Of a DNA stretch of 64,000 nt, positions 43,575-59,782 are shown piece by piece. Position 1 is the first letter of the stretch, and every line of letters begins with the position of its first letter. The translations under genes were made by a program, and so were the position numbers. Below the pieces are notes generated by a model. It searched no databases and was not told the origin of the DNA. It was given only the letters and a program-made list of their open reading frames with translations. Source of the stretch: Plumapathes pennacea (lineage: Eukaryota > Cnidaria > Anthozoa > Antipatharia > Myriopathidae); assembly GCA_964036295.1 (NCBI GenBank), contig OZ038467.1:2671501-2735500 (forward strand). The letters are read 5' to 3'.

Positions 43575-43927
43575 ATCTAAAGGATTTGCAAATCGTGCTC
43601 GCCGGTCGCTCGCCGGAAGAAAAAAGAAAGTTCGACCCAGTCTCTTTCGCAATATTAGTGCGCAAAAATTACGAAAGACCATCAGTCTTTGCGGGTGGTG
43701 TTTCGCATCCGGGAACTTGGGCACTTCCCGCCGCCTTCAAACCCGACTGGTTTTGACCGGTTCAGAGGCTGACATATTCAGTGACGATCGATTGTGCAAT
43801 TTTCTCGTTAGAATCCAAGGTAATCCTGCGAGTTGGAAGTTCTTGAGTTGATCATAAAGGAAACACTGGGCTTCATCTTCATATTAGTGACCATATTTTT
43901 TGGGATAACGTGCCAACTTAACAGAAA
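43575..43927. promoter_or_regulatory. shared head-to-head promoter of P2X and Ran
   Basis: Only 353 bases separate the P2X start codon (43574, minus) and the Ran start codon (43928, plus). Both 5' UTRs and promoters must fit here unless upstream exons exist. I see no clear TATA box. Inference from geometry only. Confidence 0.55.
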
Positions 43928-46173
<2,246 letters not shown>

Positions 46174-47048
46174 ATCCTCAAATAAGACTGATCTTATTGT
46201 ATGATTTTGATAGCTTTACTTTTGTACACAAATGTGATACTAACATATACATATAAATAAGCTGGAAGTAATGTAGTGAAGGAGAAGCCATGGTCATATC
46301 TATTTAACCCCAGATTTGTTTATGCCAATCAAGACAGGGTAGCTAGCTGTCACCTCTATCTCCATCAAGTGTGCGCTGTTGTAAGAGGACATTCCATGAA
46401 ATCTCTTATAATTCATCAGTGCTGTGCAGTTAAAGCTGGTCCATTGTAGAATACACTTATTTGTTATCAATAGGAATAAACATCACAAGTAAACAAGTGA
46501 CTTGGTTTACCCCTTCTGACAGAATCTGGGTGATTTAAGTTTAAATTCCTGCATTTTGTCAGTCTTCATAACTTCCTTCTGATAATGAATAAATAAGGCT
46601 GCCAGTCAATATTTTTTGTTACCCTCCCATTTACAGCTTAACAACTTCCAGCACTGTTTGATACAGAATTGGCTACATACAATACTATATACAGAGATCA
46701 GTCAAAAACATTTCTTTTATTATTATTAAGGATAATGAACTTTATGGTTTTGTTTTCCTTGGCATGAAGATGTGTTCAATGTGCTCTTTATATGGGCTAT
46801 GGTGACAAATGCATATAGTAGTACAGCATATTTTGCTGTTTTGTAAGTCAGTTGCGAGTGCCAGATATTTTGTTTGCACCAAAGATAATAAAGAAAATGT
46901 CTTAATCCAACAAAAAAAAGGCATGGATCTTTCTTTCTTACTGCCTGATAGATAAAGCAGTTCTTTGATGTGTACTGTAAAGGAACAGCAGAATGTCCAG
47001 GTATACTGTGTATACAATATATTTCGAATCTTCTCTTGTCACATGGGT
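46174..47048. other. intergenic, Ran 3' UTR and SAMD15-like 3' side
   Basis: Tail-to-tail interval between Ran (plus) and the SAM-domain gene (minus). AATAAA on the plus strand at 46475-46480 could end Ran transcripts. Nothing else is supported. Confidence 0.5.
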
Positions 47049-48362
47049 CTATTTATTGGAAGTTTTCCTTTTCTCCCGCTCCAGCTTTTCTTCTTGGCGC
47101 CTAAAGTCTGTCAAAGTTAAAATGTCTGCCTCTACTCCAGTCTTGCTTTTTCTCTCCAGAAATAATCCCAGTTCTTCTCTGTGTTTTAGTGAAATGCTTC
47201 TATTCCAATATGGTTCCTCAATCCCAAGTGCTTCTCTGATATTTTTGGCAATCACCTTGGGGGAAAAAATTATAAAAAAGAATTATACACAATCATGTGC
47301 AGTTTGTAAAGCTAACACTTTCTGGGGTCCACCAGAGAGATTATACTTGACAGACACTTGTTTATACAGGAAGTAAAAGTACTACATGTATTTGCTACTC
47401 CAGTGTAATTGTGAAAGTGCATTCTTTAATTTTGTCCTTGCAAAACTTTTCTTTAGTAACAATCATGGTTTGGAAAATTTATACTGCTGATTGTATCAAA
47501 GCATTTTAAAACAGACAAACCTTGATGTGCTCAAAATCTGTAATTCCCATCCGTGGGAGGGAAGAGGCATCCACGGTGACAAGCTTCCTTCCATTGACCA
47601 GGTTTTCCGAAAAGCAGCTCTGTAATGACACCAAGAACTATTTGTACAGGGTAGTTTTTAATACTTATATTTAGATTATTTTATACTAGAGATGGCGGAA
47701 TTTATTATATTTATGGCAATAGTACTTCGGGGTTTATGGTAAATATGTGAGATGTTGTTTGGGTAATTATGTAATGACTTGATATGCGCTGTGTTCACTT
47801 TCTGATTTGTGTTTTTTGGGTCGGCCATAGGATGGTTTGGCCGGGAGTAAGCGTTTTTGTGCATACCTGAACCCATCTTGTGCTCACCGATAACCTTGAC
47901 TACCTGCAATCTATGCTTTAAAACTTTCTTAATTCCTTCATAAGTCTAAGAAAAGAAGACACAAACGTATTCGATTCCTTGCGCGCGTCTATAAAATTTG
48001 CTACATTGGACAATAATTCCACGATTCGTTCGCAACAATACCGAAGAAACAGACGTAATGTAATCATATCATTCCCAATGAGCTTGCACAACTACGGCTT
48101 TTACGATTGGGCTGAATCAATAATTGATATATCCCGCTTAAAATTTCGAACAGTGCCCATTCTAAACGTAAACAGTTCGAAGGATCGCGTGCGAGGCACT
48201 AACCCGGTATTGCTTGAAGCCCATATATTCGATCCAATCGGCTACGTCGTCTATCTTCCAGGTTAGGCAGGACGGGGTACCGTCATTTTCAAAAGAAGGC
48301 TCGTATCCTTGATCAAACTTAGTCGGTGTTTTCCGAGAACTTCTGATCAGTCCTTCCTCCAT
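47049..48362 (-). CDS. SAM-domain protein, SAMD15-like
   Basis: Three exons (minus): 48204-48362, 47521-47619, 47049-47255, all in phase 0, giving 154 codons. Residues about 30-105 form one sterile alpha motif: LTWKIDDVADWIEYMGFKQY, then LVNGRKLVTVDASSLPRMGI, DFEHIK and IREALGIEEP. The tail (ISLKHREELGLFLERKSKTG, then a basic EKLEREKRKTSNK end) resembles the region after the SAM domain of SAMD15 as I remember it. Function is not established; SAM domains mediate protein-protein contacts. The start is the first ATG of the exon (MEEGLIRSSRK). The exon 1 donor is GTTAGT, usable but not optimal. Confidence 0.85.
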
Positions 48363-49390
48363 TTTGTATCCCTTGACAACACGTTCGATATCCCATCAAT
48401 CAATGTGCGCGCACAATTATTGACAGGAAAAGGCACGAAGGGCTGGGGCGAGAAGGGCCGGCTTCGTAACGCGCGCGCGCACATCTTCAACGACTGCCAA
48501 TTTCAACAAATTTTCAGGCAAGTGGCCAAGGTGAGGAGCATGGCTCTTAGATGGTAGATATGAAAAATATACATGTCAGCTTGTAAAGATATACATTTTT
48601 GTAAATTCCACAATACTTTGGCTTCATTGACAAACACAAAAAATCTGTGTTTGAAGCCAAATTTTGCCGAAAGAATGAGTAAATATTATGTCTTTTTCTG
48701 GCTAAGGATGTCTTAAATGTTCCACAGAAAAGTTCTGGCCAGCTCTGAAGCAGGAGAATGGTTTTATGTGGGAGATTGAGAATATACAGGACCACAGATA
48801 CTGAGCATAAATATATATGCACATGAGACTTGCATAAATCTGGGGAGTTGGCAGATGTGGTTGCTTCACACAGTGCAAGCAAGGTGAGAATGTTGCAAAT
48901 CCCACAAACTGTACAATAGCTAATTTTACCATAACATATCTACAGGTATCGGATAGCACTCAAGAGAAATTTCCTCTTATTCCACTCTTCATCCAACCAT
49001 GATTCACTAGGTTCTCATAAATTTATTGACATACAGCATTCCCAATACATACTACCAGCCTAGTACATGACTGCCAGTGCTTAAAATAGAGGCCCTTTAA
49101 ATATTTTAAATGCATTTACCATTGAACACACCCACAAAGGAAGCAATGGAGGTACCCAGAAAATCACACTGTCTTCAAATTCTTGCACTTGAAATCTAGA
49201 TCACAGCTTGTTGGACACCAGTGTTGACTTATCTAGAAAAATATGTTGGAAGATTGATACCTTAATTACAGTATTTCTTAGTTTGTGTGATGGAAGATTT
49301 GGGAAACTCCCTGAAAACTGTCTTGACACTACTGTACGTACACCTCATCTGGTTGGTTAATCCCAGTCTAGCTAGATAGTTTACTGTCTC
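48363..49390. other. intergenic between SAMD15-like gene and UPB1
   Basis: About 1 kb. It contains a short CG-alternating run (CGCGCGCGCGC near 48471). Minus-strand AATAAA at 49022-49027 could be the UPB1 poly(A) signal, about 365 bases past its stop. No gene is seen. Confidence 0.5.
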
Positions 49391-52300
49391 TCAAGTGCTC
49401 TTGGGTTCTTCATGCACAATCTGTTGCTTGTAGTCTGATTTGACAGCCTCTGTGAAAGACTTGGCATACATTTCCAGGCGACTTGTCATCTAGAGATGAT
49501 AAAAGCACCATACATTCAAATCAATATTATTCTAGGCAAGGTTGGGAACAATCTATAGTGGAGGAATGAAAAATGAATTGATGAGGTACACATCTGATAG
49601 AATACAATGTTGTAAAATAAAATAAGGTTGAGAACTATGGTCACCTCCAACTTGTAAAAAAACTTGTAAGGAGATTTCCATTTACAACTAAGGGAGGGAG
49701 AGTACCTGGAAACACCACTTGTCCTGAATTTGTCGGCAAAGGTTCAGATCTACTTCAGTGATCAGCAGCCCATCAGTCACCCTGGACAGGCCCTGAGTCA
49801 AAACAAAAAGTGCAATCAAACAAACAGATATGACCTCCGACACTGAAAAAAGCTCCAGTGTGTTAAACAAGGGGCTTCACTTACAGGGGTACGACTTCCA
49901 TCTGGTGCAGCAACATAGGAGGAACCTAATCAAAAGACACAAACAATTCACAATAATTAAATATTAAATATCAAAAATGTTGAAAGTCCCAGTAGAGAAA
50001 ATGTCTATTGTATTGTCCTTCAAAAATGAGAAAAATTAATATTACAAAGTTTCTATGCAGTGCAGCACTTGATGATAATGATGCTTGTCCTTCACTGTAA
50101 AGAAGCTCAGTTTTACAGGATCATGTTCTTTTTAGCCAGTGAACCCATGTGGGGCTGCAATACTGTAATATGCTCTGGGTATGGAACTGCTGACTATACA
50201 ATACAGGCAGAGTGCAATGAAAATCGTGTCTGCTTCCCGTCGGGCTGGTAGAATTTCCTGACAACTTGATCAGAATAACTATCTGGGCTTGTGAATCATG
50301 GCCACAGTATGCCTTAGGTTAGCTGCCATATCATCCTGCTCTTATTGTTGTTCATGATGATAGTTTAACTCACCATAGAAATGCCCAAAGTCCTTGTGAG
50401 CTGTTACAAAATGACAAAAACAGCCAGTGAATAATGAGTCAACAGTAAGAAAATCTTGATAGCACCTGAGAGTAAAGTCCACTCACACAGATAACACCCA
50501 GACTCAGACAAAATGTTTGATTACCTGGCTTTCCATCTGCAGAAGTGAACTCATGCTCAAAAGATTCCTGTCAAATAGAAATGATGACACAATTACCACA
50601 CGTTTTTATAATATAAGAATGGTTTCTGCAGTGAAGCAGAACTATACCATATAATTACGTACAATAGCCAAATATTATAGTATATTAGTCATTAAATATT
50701 ATTGGGTACATTGTGTTGCTTCCAAGTTTTACAGACAAATTATACAATGCTCTCAGTTTCCACTTACTGTTCCAATTCTGTTGATTGCCACTGTGTAGTA
50801 GCTGTTGGCTATGGCAGCACAGCGGGCCTCTATTGGCCACATAGGTTCACTACAGAATATAAAAGGATTAACTTCAACTCAAATTCAATGCAACAGTGAG
50901 TGCAGACATTGTGTCAAATGAGCCAAGCATCATGTGAGGGCAGTAGAAATAATTTCAAATTATTTGACTTCATTACAGGAATGAAGATTTCCAGCACTTC
51001 TCCTGAAAAACCCAGTGCATGTATCATACCTCAATGCACCAACAGTAGCTGATGGATTGAAGCAGATTTCTGCTCCATTGACCGCATACATAATCCAGTT
51101 CAATGGGTGGTGGCGACCATAACAAATGTTGACAGCTATGCGGCCTGGAAAAAAAAAAATTGAGTATACACAATCTTATTGACACTTGACAAGTGTTTAC
51201 ACTGCTCTCCAGGATCACAAGATCACTGATCTGTAAAGGGTGACTTACCAAACTGGGTCTGAAAAACTGGATGACCCATGTCACCTTCCATGTAATAAGT
51301 AGACTGAAAATGAGATAAGAGGATCAATCAATTTCCACATGTTACATCTGTTTTGATGAACAGTTACTGCTGCAGCGGAAGAAACACACTAAAAATGAGA
51401 GGCTTTACATGCTAAAGTTTACAGCCTCTCTAACACACTTTTATGATAGCCTGATTGTGGAGTCCTAAAATAATTGAACAGAAATTTATAAACCCATATA
51501 TACTGTACCTCATTGAAGTCCCCAATCCGTGGGATGTGGTTCTTTCGTGTTTTACCAATCACTTCACCAGTGTTGGAAATCACAACTGTTTAGGAAAGAA
51601 TTAAGGAATTTATCATCTTCTCAAATTTCAAAAATAAAATAGTCAAAAATCATGATCATTTCCTCTGGTAACTATTTAAAAATAGAATCATTTGGTTTTT
51701 GTATCCAAAATATTGGTATACCTGTATTTCCTTCATTAATTATTTTTACCTGTGGAATTGAATAGTCTGTTCTGATGAACTTCATCTCTCTCAAGGATGG
51801 GACAAACAACCACCATGTTATTCTCCTTGGCAAGCTGACAAACAAAAGTATCAAATTATAGCAGCTTTAAAAATGTGCCTGTATTAAATTACATGTTGAT
51901 GGAGTGTGAAAGTAGCAAAATTAAATTGTACAAGAGCTATTTTTTTGCAAAGGGTGAAGAAGGACTATCTCAACCACAGTACTCAATTTATACTGATCCA
52001 TGTGCTCAAAATATTGTTTCTACCTACCTCTTGACAAAGTTTTACAGTAGGTCCATCTTCTGCATCTTCAGCGAAATCTGTCCATGGATGTTTTTCACGG
52101 GTACAAAAAGCAAAAGGCATATCTGAAAGAGTATGTTTAATAGTGCACCTCATGAGTCCACAACATTTTGACCATTTGATGATGTAAATCATGGTAAACA
52201 AGAGTCCGCACCACGGCAAACCAGTGGAAATTTGTTTTTACCACAATATTTAGAAATACACAAGAAAATGTCATTGTATTTTGTGTAAGTGTGACATGCT

Positions 52301-54003
52301 GGTGTCAGCATTGTTGGCTGGACTCTTATATACTGTGGTAAATCGACCAATCAGAAACTAGCGAGTTGTGGTAAAATTTGATATTTATTACTGTAAGAGT
52401 ATGTCATTATTTGGTATGATGCTATGCTTTCTTCCCTTATGAATACTTTATCAGCACCATGTGACTTACGCCAGCATTCCTGGAAGCAGATTATGTTCAC
52501 TCCACACAGTGAAGCAGCTTCAACAATTTCCTTGATTCTGGTATGCAGAGCCTCCACCTGCAAAGAAATAATTATTACTCTGCATAAAACTCACATTGAC
52601 CACTCCTGAGCTTAAATACCTATTACATAAATTCTCCTAACCACTAAAAAAGTGATTTAGTGAGAATTAAATATTCTAACAGCTGTTGTCCAAGCAGGTC
52701 CTCAAATGAAAAATTCTGCATTTTATGTTAAATGATTGTATCTCTGGTGATTGAAAACATTCAAGAGTGAAATGGTTACTCCCCAAGATCAAATGACCCA
52801 ACCTGACCTGCACGTATAAAATTTATACACCATATTTGACCCATATTTAATATACCACTGAGAGAATATTGATACTGTAGTCTTACCAGCTTGACCCCTC
52901 ATACTGGCATTTTCTCCAGTTTGCCTCAAATTATCTTTGGTCTAAAAGTTTGATGTTCTGTACAGTCTAAAGTGCTTCCTCTAGATGTAAAAAAAAACTC
53001 TAATATTTCTTGTTCACACCTGTTTAGGGATAGGTGCATTAGTTGGTAGAACTATCTTATTCTGCACTGCTCCAATCCTCACAATCCGTGGCTTGCGGCG
53101 CTGTTCCTCGGGAACATCAAACTTATAGCCTGCAAGTTCAAAGTTCCTCTCATCTGCCAGCTTCACAGCAGTTTCAGGCAAATCCAATTTGCTGCACCAA
53201 TCAGAGAGGACCCAATCGTTAGTTTCAAACCAAAACTTAAACAATAATTGTGCAAATTCTTGGTCCCTAATCTCCATGGGGAAGGGGTACTAAAAGTTTT
53301 TCATGAATGGGGAGCAGGGCATACAGGCATGCAAATAGACTATTTGACCAAGATTTCCAGAGGGGATACTCTCAGAGGAAAGTGACAGAGGGTTGGGTGT
53401 GGAGAGGGGGATTTTGGGATTTTGAAATGTTTGTGTTAGGACTTGGAGATGGAGAGACTTGTAGGTCTGCTTAACTTTTCCGGTGTCAACATTCTACGTG
53501 ACATGTGCTTACAGCATTTAGGTTTGGCCTGAATTCAACTTGTGGTAAGTAACTCCAAAGACATCCTCTTCCTTTGAGTAGAGCTCCCCAGAAAAAGGAC
53601 CTTTTTATGTGGGAGTCCCCACCCCAGGGCAGAGGCCCCAGCTTCTGTCCGAGCACACACCCCTGTAGCTGGTGTTGATATGCTATGGTTGTACACATAC
53701 TGATTTAGCCGTGCCGTACTACCCTGTACTTTCATGCAATTTATAAACTTTGCAATTATCTGTTCCCTCTTTCTCAGGGGACGTCAACTCTCCCAGCATT
53801 GCAGTGTCAATGTTGACCCCTGTGCGTCACGCGGTCAACATGAAACAACAATATAATTTGCCAGACAAAACTCAAGCCTTGTATCAAAATGACACAACAT
53901 ACCTAACTGGCTTGCCATAGAGAATTCTCTTAACTTCCTTCAGCTCCTCGGGAGGAAGATGTTTCTCCAAACTGCTTTCTAGACTCGTAAACTCTCCGGA
54001 CAT
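49391..54003 (-). CDS. UPB1: beta-ureidopropionase
   Basis: Fourteen exons (minus; high to low): 53903-54003, 53020-53191, 52470-52557, 52028-52122, 51750-51834, 51509-51585, 51249-51303, 51030-51144, 50768-50849, 50525-50567, 50374-50400 (27 bases), 49885-49925, 49706-49792, 49391-49489. They join in phase to 388 codons, the normal length. The enzyme hydrolyses N-carbamoyl-beta-alanine and N-carbamoyl-beta-aminoisobutyrate, the last step of pyrimidine breakdown, in the cytosol. The nitrilase-family triad is visible: Glu in CFQECW, Lys in [10 protein letters not shown], Cys in NICYGRHHP. Other landmarks are [45 protein letters not shown] and the C-terminal RLEMYAK. Start MSGEFTSLE. No defect is seen. 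Confidence 0.97.
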
Positions 54004-54613
54004 TGTGCTACACGTAGACGCTTCGTTTCTTTCTACCTCCAGGCTGGAAATGCACTGCGCCGGAGAATGGACTAAGTACGAGTATGTACTGTACTAAGTG
54101 GAGAGGTGAAGGTTGCAAATTTTACTTATAGCTAGTTTTAAGTACATCCACCTCATGGTGAACACTTCTTGTAGTACCTCTTAAAAATTTTAGAAAGACG
54201 CAGAGATGCGCAAAGTTTGCTCTTCGTAAGGGTTATGTTTTTAGTTCTCAGATGACCTTCGTCTCATACTCAGTCCCCACCCCTACCGTTTATAAGTGAT
54301 GAGCTGAGCGGGTAACTATTGAGTGCGAGCGGGTAAAAATATTGTCGGCCATCACAGAGCTATAAATCTAACAATGACAGTCCGATATTTTGGAGCGATT
54401 ACTTTGTAATATTTTAGTGGTAACGAAGAAATCTAGCAACGAAACTCATTACACAAGAAGGGAATTTTTAATTACCCAAGGGTGTGACGTGGCGCGCCAA
54501 CTTGCGAAATTGTCAAAACAGATTTCATCAGGCGAAAGTTCTGATCGGAGAAGGCCTTGCCGCCAAGACGAGCCACTGTTTCTTCCCTCGATCATCGATA
54601 TTTGATGCTTGAC
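54004..54613. promoter_or_regulatory. head-to-head interval of UPB1 and AACS
   Basis: About 610 bases separate the divergent start codons. An in-frame ATG for AACS also exists at 54605 and another at 54557. No clear TATA box. Inference from geometry. Confidence 0.5.
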
Positions 54614-57394
54614 ATGGCTTCAGTTCGAGATGAACGACCGAAAATGTTGTGGCAACCGAAGAATACTGGCTCGACAAACATGGACAAGTTTCGAGAAATG
54701 ATAAATCGAAATTGCAGTTTGGATCTTGGTGAGAATGTTTTTTTCCCCTTGGCGGTTGCTTTTCCCTTCTTCTATAGTTGAAACGGTTTTTTATTTGTTT
54801 TTTATTTTTATTTTTATTTGGTTCTGTGGTTATATATACTGCGATAAGAAATTTATAAATCGACTCCTGTCACCAATTCGGAGCGTCGTAAATTTATTTT
54901 GGAGGCAATTTTTTATTGAAATCTTCTTTAATTACCGAAAACCTAAGTTATAGCAGCGTAAATCCGGACAACTGATTTTAGTTATGACATTTGTGACCAT
55001 TTTTCCTTTTTTCTGGTCGTAATATTCCTTTCTTAGGCACACCCCTCTCACACCCCCAAAATTTACATAAACTTTTATTTAAATTTTGAAATTGAAATTT
55101 GAAATTGTTTATGCAAGCCATCTGACACTTGTAGTGATTCTCAAGCTAGTGTGAAGGCCATATAATGATTGTAATTCCCACTAATAGCAGCAAATTTTTT
55201 AATAGGATGACTTGTGGAGTGGCGAACCAGGGTGCACTGCGATTAAAAAATGAGACATTTTTAGCATCTATTTCTTGTTTATAGAAACATATGAAGAGCT
55301 TAGGAAATGGAGCACAGATCATCATGCCAAGTTCTGGGGAAAATTTTGGGAATTCTCTGAGATAGTCCATTCACAACCTTATACTGAGGTAAACTGCTAC
55401 TATATAAAGACAGTAAATTTTGGAAGTGATGTGTAAGCTTTGTGGATTATTATTTATTATATAGACATGAGTGTTTTACTGGAAAATATACCGTGCGTAA
55501 AATCCATACGAAACTACATCCGGGACCCGAGTGGCGTATTTTGCATATCCTCACTAGTGAGGATATCATTGGCATCATTTCCCGCTTTTGCACAGTTGTT
55601 TGTGCAATTTCTCGTAAAACACTTGTGTCTAATATAATAAAAAGAAAATTACACAGTGGCTTGAAGATATGGATTTTATTTTATTTTATTATTTTTATTT
55701 TATTTTCTCGTGGTAAAACAATATTTTACTCACTTGCGAAGCGCTCATTCGTTCATTCGTAAAATATTGTTTTTACCACTCGAAAATAAAATTCATATCT
55801 TCGCGCCGCCGTGTAATATCCTCTCTCTATATATAAATAAATAAATAAATATAATATTTGTGTTATAGCCTGCATCAGCTCACATGCCCATGTTTTGCAA
55901 GATCAAATTACTTAAAGCTAATATAACTCATATTGAAAAAAAATCAATTTTAAGACATTAAAAACACAGGGGATTATATCCTGGCCCTGCTATTATCATA
56001 ACAATAAATAATTAATATTAAATTATTATACTATTGTTTGATGACAGAGACCCAATTAACACAAGAAATATATATTGTTATTGAAAATACAAAAATCAGT
56101 CTTCATCTAGCTATAAGGCAGTGAAAGGAAAGCAGTGGTATAAACAACAGTAATATTGATGGTTCCACCAGCTGTTAGCTGAAAATACATACTACAGGTC
56201 TAAATAAAGTTGCTAATCTACATTAATATATTACTGTTTGTTTATTTTCATATCACATGTTTTTTGTTTGTTTCCCAATTTTTTAAGATATTTTTGAAAT
56301 ATTGATCGCCATTTGAAATTTGATTCCTCCAGGTGGTTGATGTTTCTAAATCCATAGAAGAAGTACCAGAGTGGTTCCATGGGGCATGCCTCAATTTTGC
56401 AGAGAACCTCTTGCGTTATGATGATGATAAAGTTGCTCTTTACTGTGCAGGTAATGCCTGATATCTTTTCCTTGTTGACAGAGATAACAGTTTTGAAAAT
56501 ATATGCTCTAGAGTCTAGGCCATACTCATACAGAAACATGTTTTAAAATTCTGATGAAAAAATATTACCAATAACATGGTGCTGAATATATTTTATAATA
56601 TTTTTCACCACTTCTCTTGTTGTGTTGTTGTATTTCTCTGCAAATATTCATGAATTTAACCTAAAAATCACTGTGTATAGTCAACATGCATATAGTTCTG
56701 TGCAATGAATTTTATTAGAAGATTTTTTTATTTGTCGCAAATAATTGTGTTCTCATGGAAATATGGACATCAGACCCATTACCCTGCAGACTCTGATCAA
56801 ATGCACCGAACTATATGCACATCAACACTCATGCACAGTGATTTTCAGGTCAAACCAATATAAAGAAACTAGCAGGACCCCCGTAAAATACGGGGACCGG
56901 GTGATCGAATTTCTTTTTTCCTAATATTTTTTGTCTTTTTTTTCCTTTTTGAATTCCATTTTGAGCATCTCGAACTCAATTTCAACCGTATTCGACTGTT
57001 TACCGCGTCAAAATACAAATTTTCCTGTAGCGCATGTACCACTCGACCGTACTCGACTCGTCGAACCACCGATCGTCCGACATCCAAATCTTACCGTTTT
57101 TCGAACATGCGGCAGCATCACCCCGCCATCCAGTCAGTTGACACTCTGAAATTCTCTTTCTAAACTTAAACGGAATTCTCACCTTCAGTAATCGCGTCCC
57201 GTGGGCTTGGTTGAAAGGCAGCGGTCGAGAAGATTTCTGGCCTGCTTTTCCCGGCGATTCAATTCGAATTGACGATACAGTAATATGACTAACGATCGTA
57301 CGCGAGCATTAATGTTGCGTCAGAAATTTAAACCACGCATTATCTAATTACCGGTTTAATTTGTTGCGTCACAAATCGAAATTATATCAATTTG

Positions 57395-57477
<83 letters not shown>

Positions 57478-59700
57478 AGCCGCGGTCAGCGGTTGCTTAG
57501 CGTATTATTATATAGAGATCCTTGTTGGGTGATAGACTGGAGTTTGTTGTTGCTGCCTGGCACATAGATTTCTCTACAAATATTCATCAATTTAACCTGA
57601 AAATTGCAGTTGCCTGTTGCCATGGAAACATCATGGATATCAACAAATTAGTTATTACCGTACATAGTTGCTGAAATTTTTACACCTTTATTCTTTCTCA
57701 TTTATTGTATCAGGAGAGGGCCAGCAAGTAAAAACAATAACATTTCACCAGTTGCAAAGAAATGTTGCTACACTAGCATCTGCCTTGAGGAATCTTGGGG
57801 TGAAAAAAGGGGACCGTGTAGTAGGTATATATACTATATGCAAAATTATTTCACAGCTGTTAATCCTTTATCTGAGTGTTTTTTTATACAGCCCCCAAAA
57901 CTCTTTCTTGCCTATTACTTCATGCCCCGAACATTTGAGTGCCTATCAAATTGAAAGATGTTATAACATCTGAACACACAAAGTGTGACTCGAATCAAAG
58001 ATGTTGAATACATTCTCACCTTACTGTTTGTTTTATTGATTCTGTACTATTTGCACATTTTTACCTGCAGATTCAAAGGGTATAAATATTGTTTGTTATG
58101 TATTATTTCTATGTAAAATAGTATTTACTACAGTATAATGATCTTTTCACAGGGTACATTCCAAACTGTTCCTCTGCGGTGGAAGCAATGCTGGCCACTG
58201 CAAGTCTTGGAGCCGTGTGGAGCTCAACCTCACCAGATTTTGGTGTCTCGGTAGGCACATGCCCCAGTGCGAAACCAATCTTCTGAAAATGAATTTGATT
58301 TGCAAGTGAAACTCATTTTCATAACAAAGGTTTTGCACTAAGGTCTCGCTCTAGAAATGATGCAATTAAGTCGGAGGCATCTCAGAAATGGCCTATTCTG
58401 ATTTTCATATTTACTAGCGGTGATCGGAATTCTTTCTTTCCCAATTTTTTTCTGTCTTTCTTCTTTCCTTTTTGAATTCCATTTTGAGCATCTCGAATGC
58501 AGTTTACAGTGTCAAAGTACAAACTTCTGTTAGTAGTGACTCGACTCGTCGAACCACCGATCGATCGACAACAAAATTCCCTCCGTTTTTCGAACATGCG
58601 GCCATCCAGTCATCTGACAGCTGAAATTCTCTTTCTAAACTCAAACGGAATTCTCATCTTCAGTATTCACGTCCTCGACTTGGTTGAAAGGCAACGGTCG
58701 AGAGGATTTCTAGCTTGCTTGTGCCGGCGATTCAGTTTGAATTGACGTCATGACAAATTATGACTAAACGCGAGCATTTGTTACGTCAGAATTGATCTTA
58801 TTACGGGTTTAATTGTCCATATAAGGAGCGTTACACATACACACGGACACGCATACACACAGCCAACACATGAGCCGGGCCAGCGGTTGCTAAGCGTATT
58901 ATTATACAGAGATTTGTGTTGGTGACAACTTTGTATCCTGAAGAAATGGAATTTAAATGATTTATCACAAATTTTAACTCCTTTGACAGGGGAGTTTTAT
59001 GCATGGCTTAATTGCTGGATATATGGATGGAGACTGCAGCACACTGATCTCTGCATTTGCAACTTAAATTAGTACACTTGATATTCCATTTCAGATTTCC
59101 TAAACACATGCTTAAGGTCCCTGCTAACTGATCAGTCAAGTTTTGAAGTTTGCTGGTTCACACGAGTAAAGCAAGCGCGAGCGACCGGTTTACACGGTAA
59201 AATTGGTGAAGCAAGCGCAAACGCAAGCGCAAGAGAATGGAAAAGTTTTCATTCTCTTGCGCTTGCTTTACTCGTGTGAACCAGCCTTTAAGCTGGTGTA
59301 ACACTGGTCGATTTGCAACGACGATTTGCAACGCCGATTCGCTTCAAATTCACGCAGCGGTGTTGCAAGTTTTTGAATCGCTTTCAAAAACTTGCAACGC
59401 GTTGCAGCACTGCAAACATCGCGAAAAATCGTTCGCAATGGGGTGTTACACCTGAACGATTTTTAGTGCAACATCGTATCGTTCCAAATCGTCGTTGCAA
59501 ATCGACCAGTGTAACACCACCTTTAGCTCTTCTTGGGTAGCGTTGTATGTATAACTTAGTGGGCGCTCCTTACGTTTGCACTGTAGGGCGTACTAGACAG
59601 ATTTACACAGATCAAACCCAAGATAATATTTTCTGTGGAAGCTGTGCGATACAACAATAAAACACACGATCATCTTCAAAAGCTGTCGCAGGTGGTGAAA

Positions 59701-59782
<82 letters not shown>

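Noticed and set aside
47911..47947. possible extra exon in the SAM-domain gene (TYEGIKKVLKHRL)
   Set aside because: It would insert residues into the middle of the SAM fold; direct joining of 48204 to 47619 keeps phase 0 and the conserved sequence.
57361..57567. ORF with His-Thr repeats
   Set aside because: Translation of the (AC)n microsatellite in a Helitron-like element.
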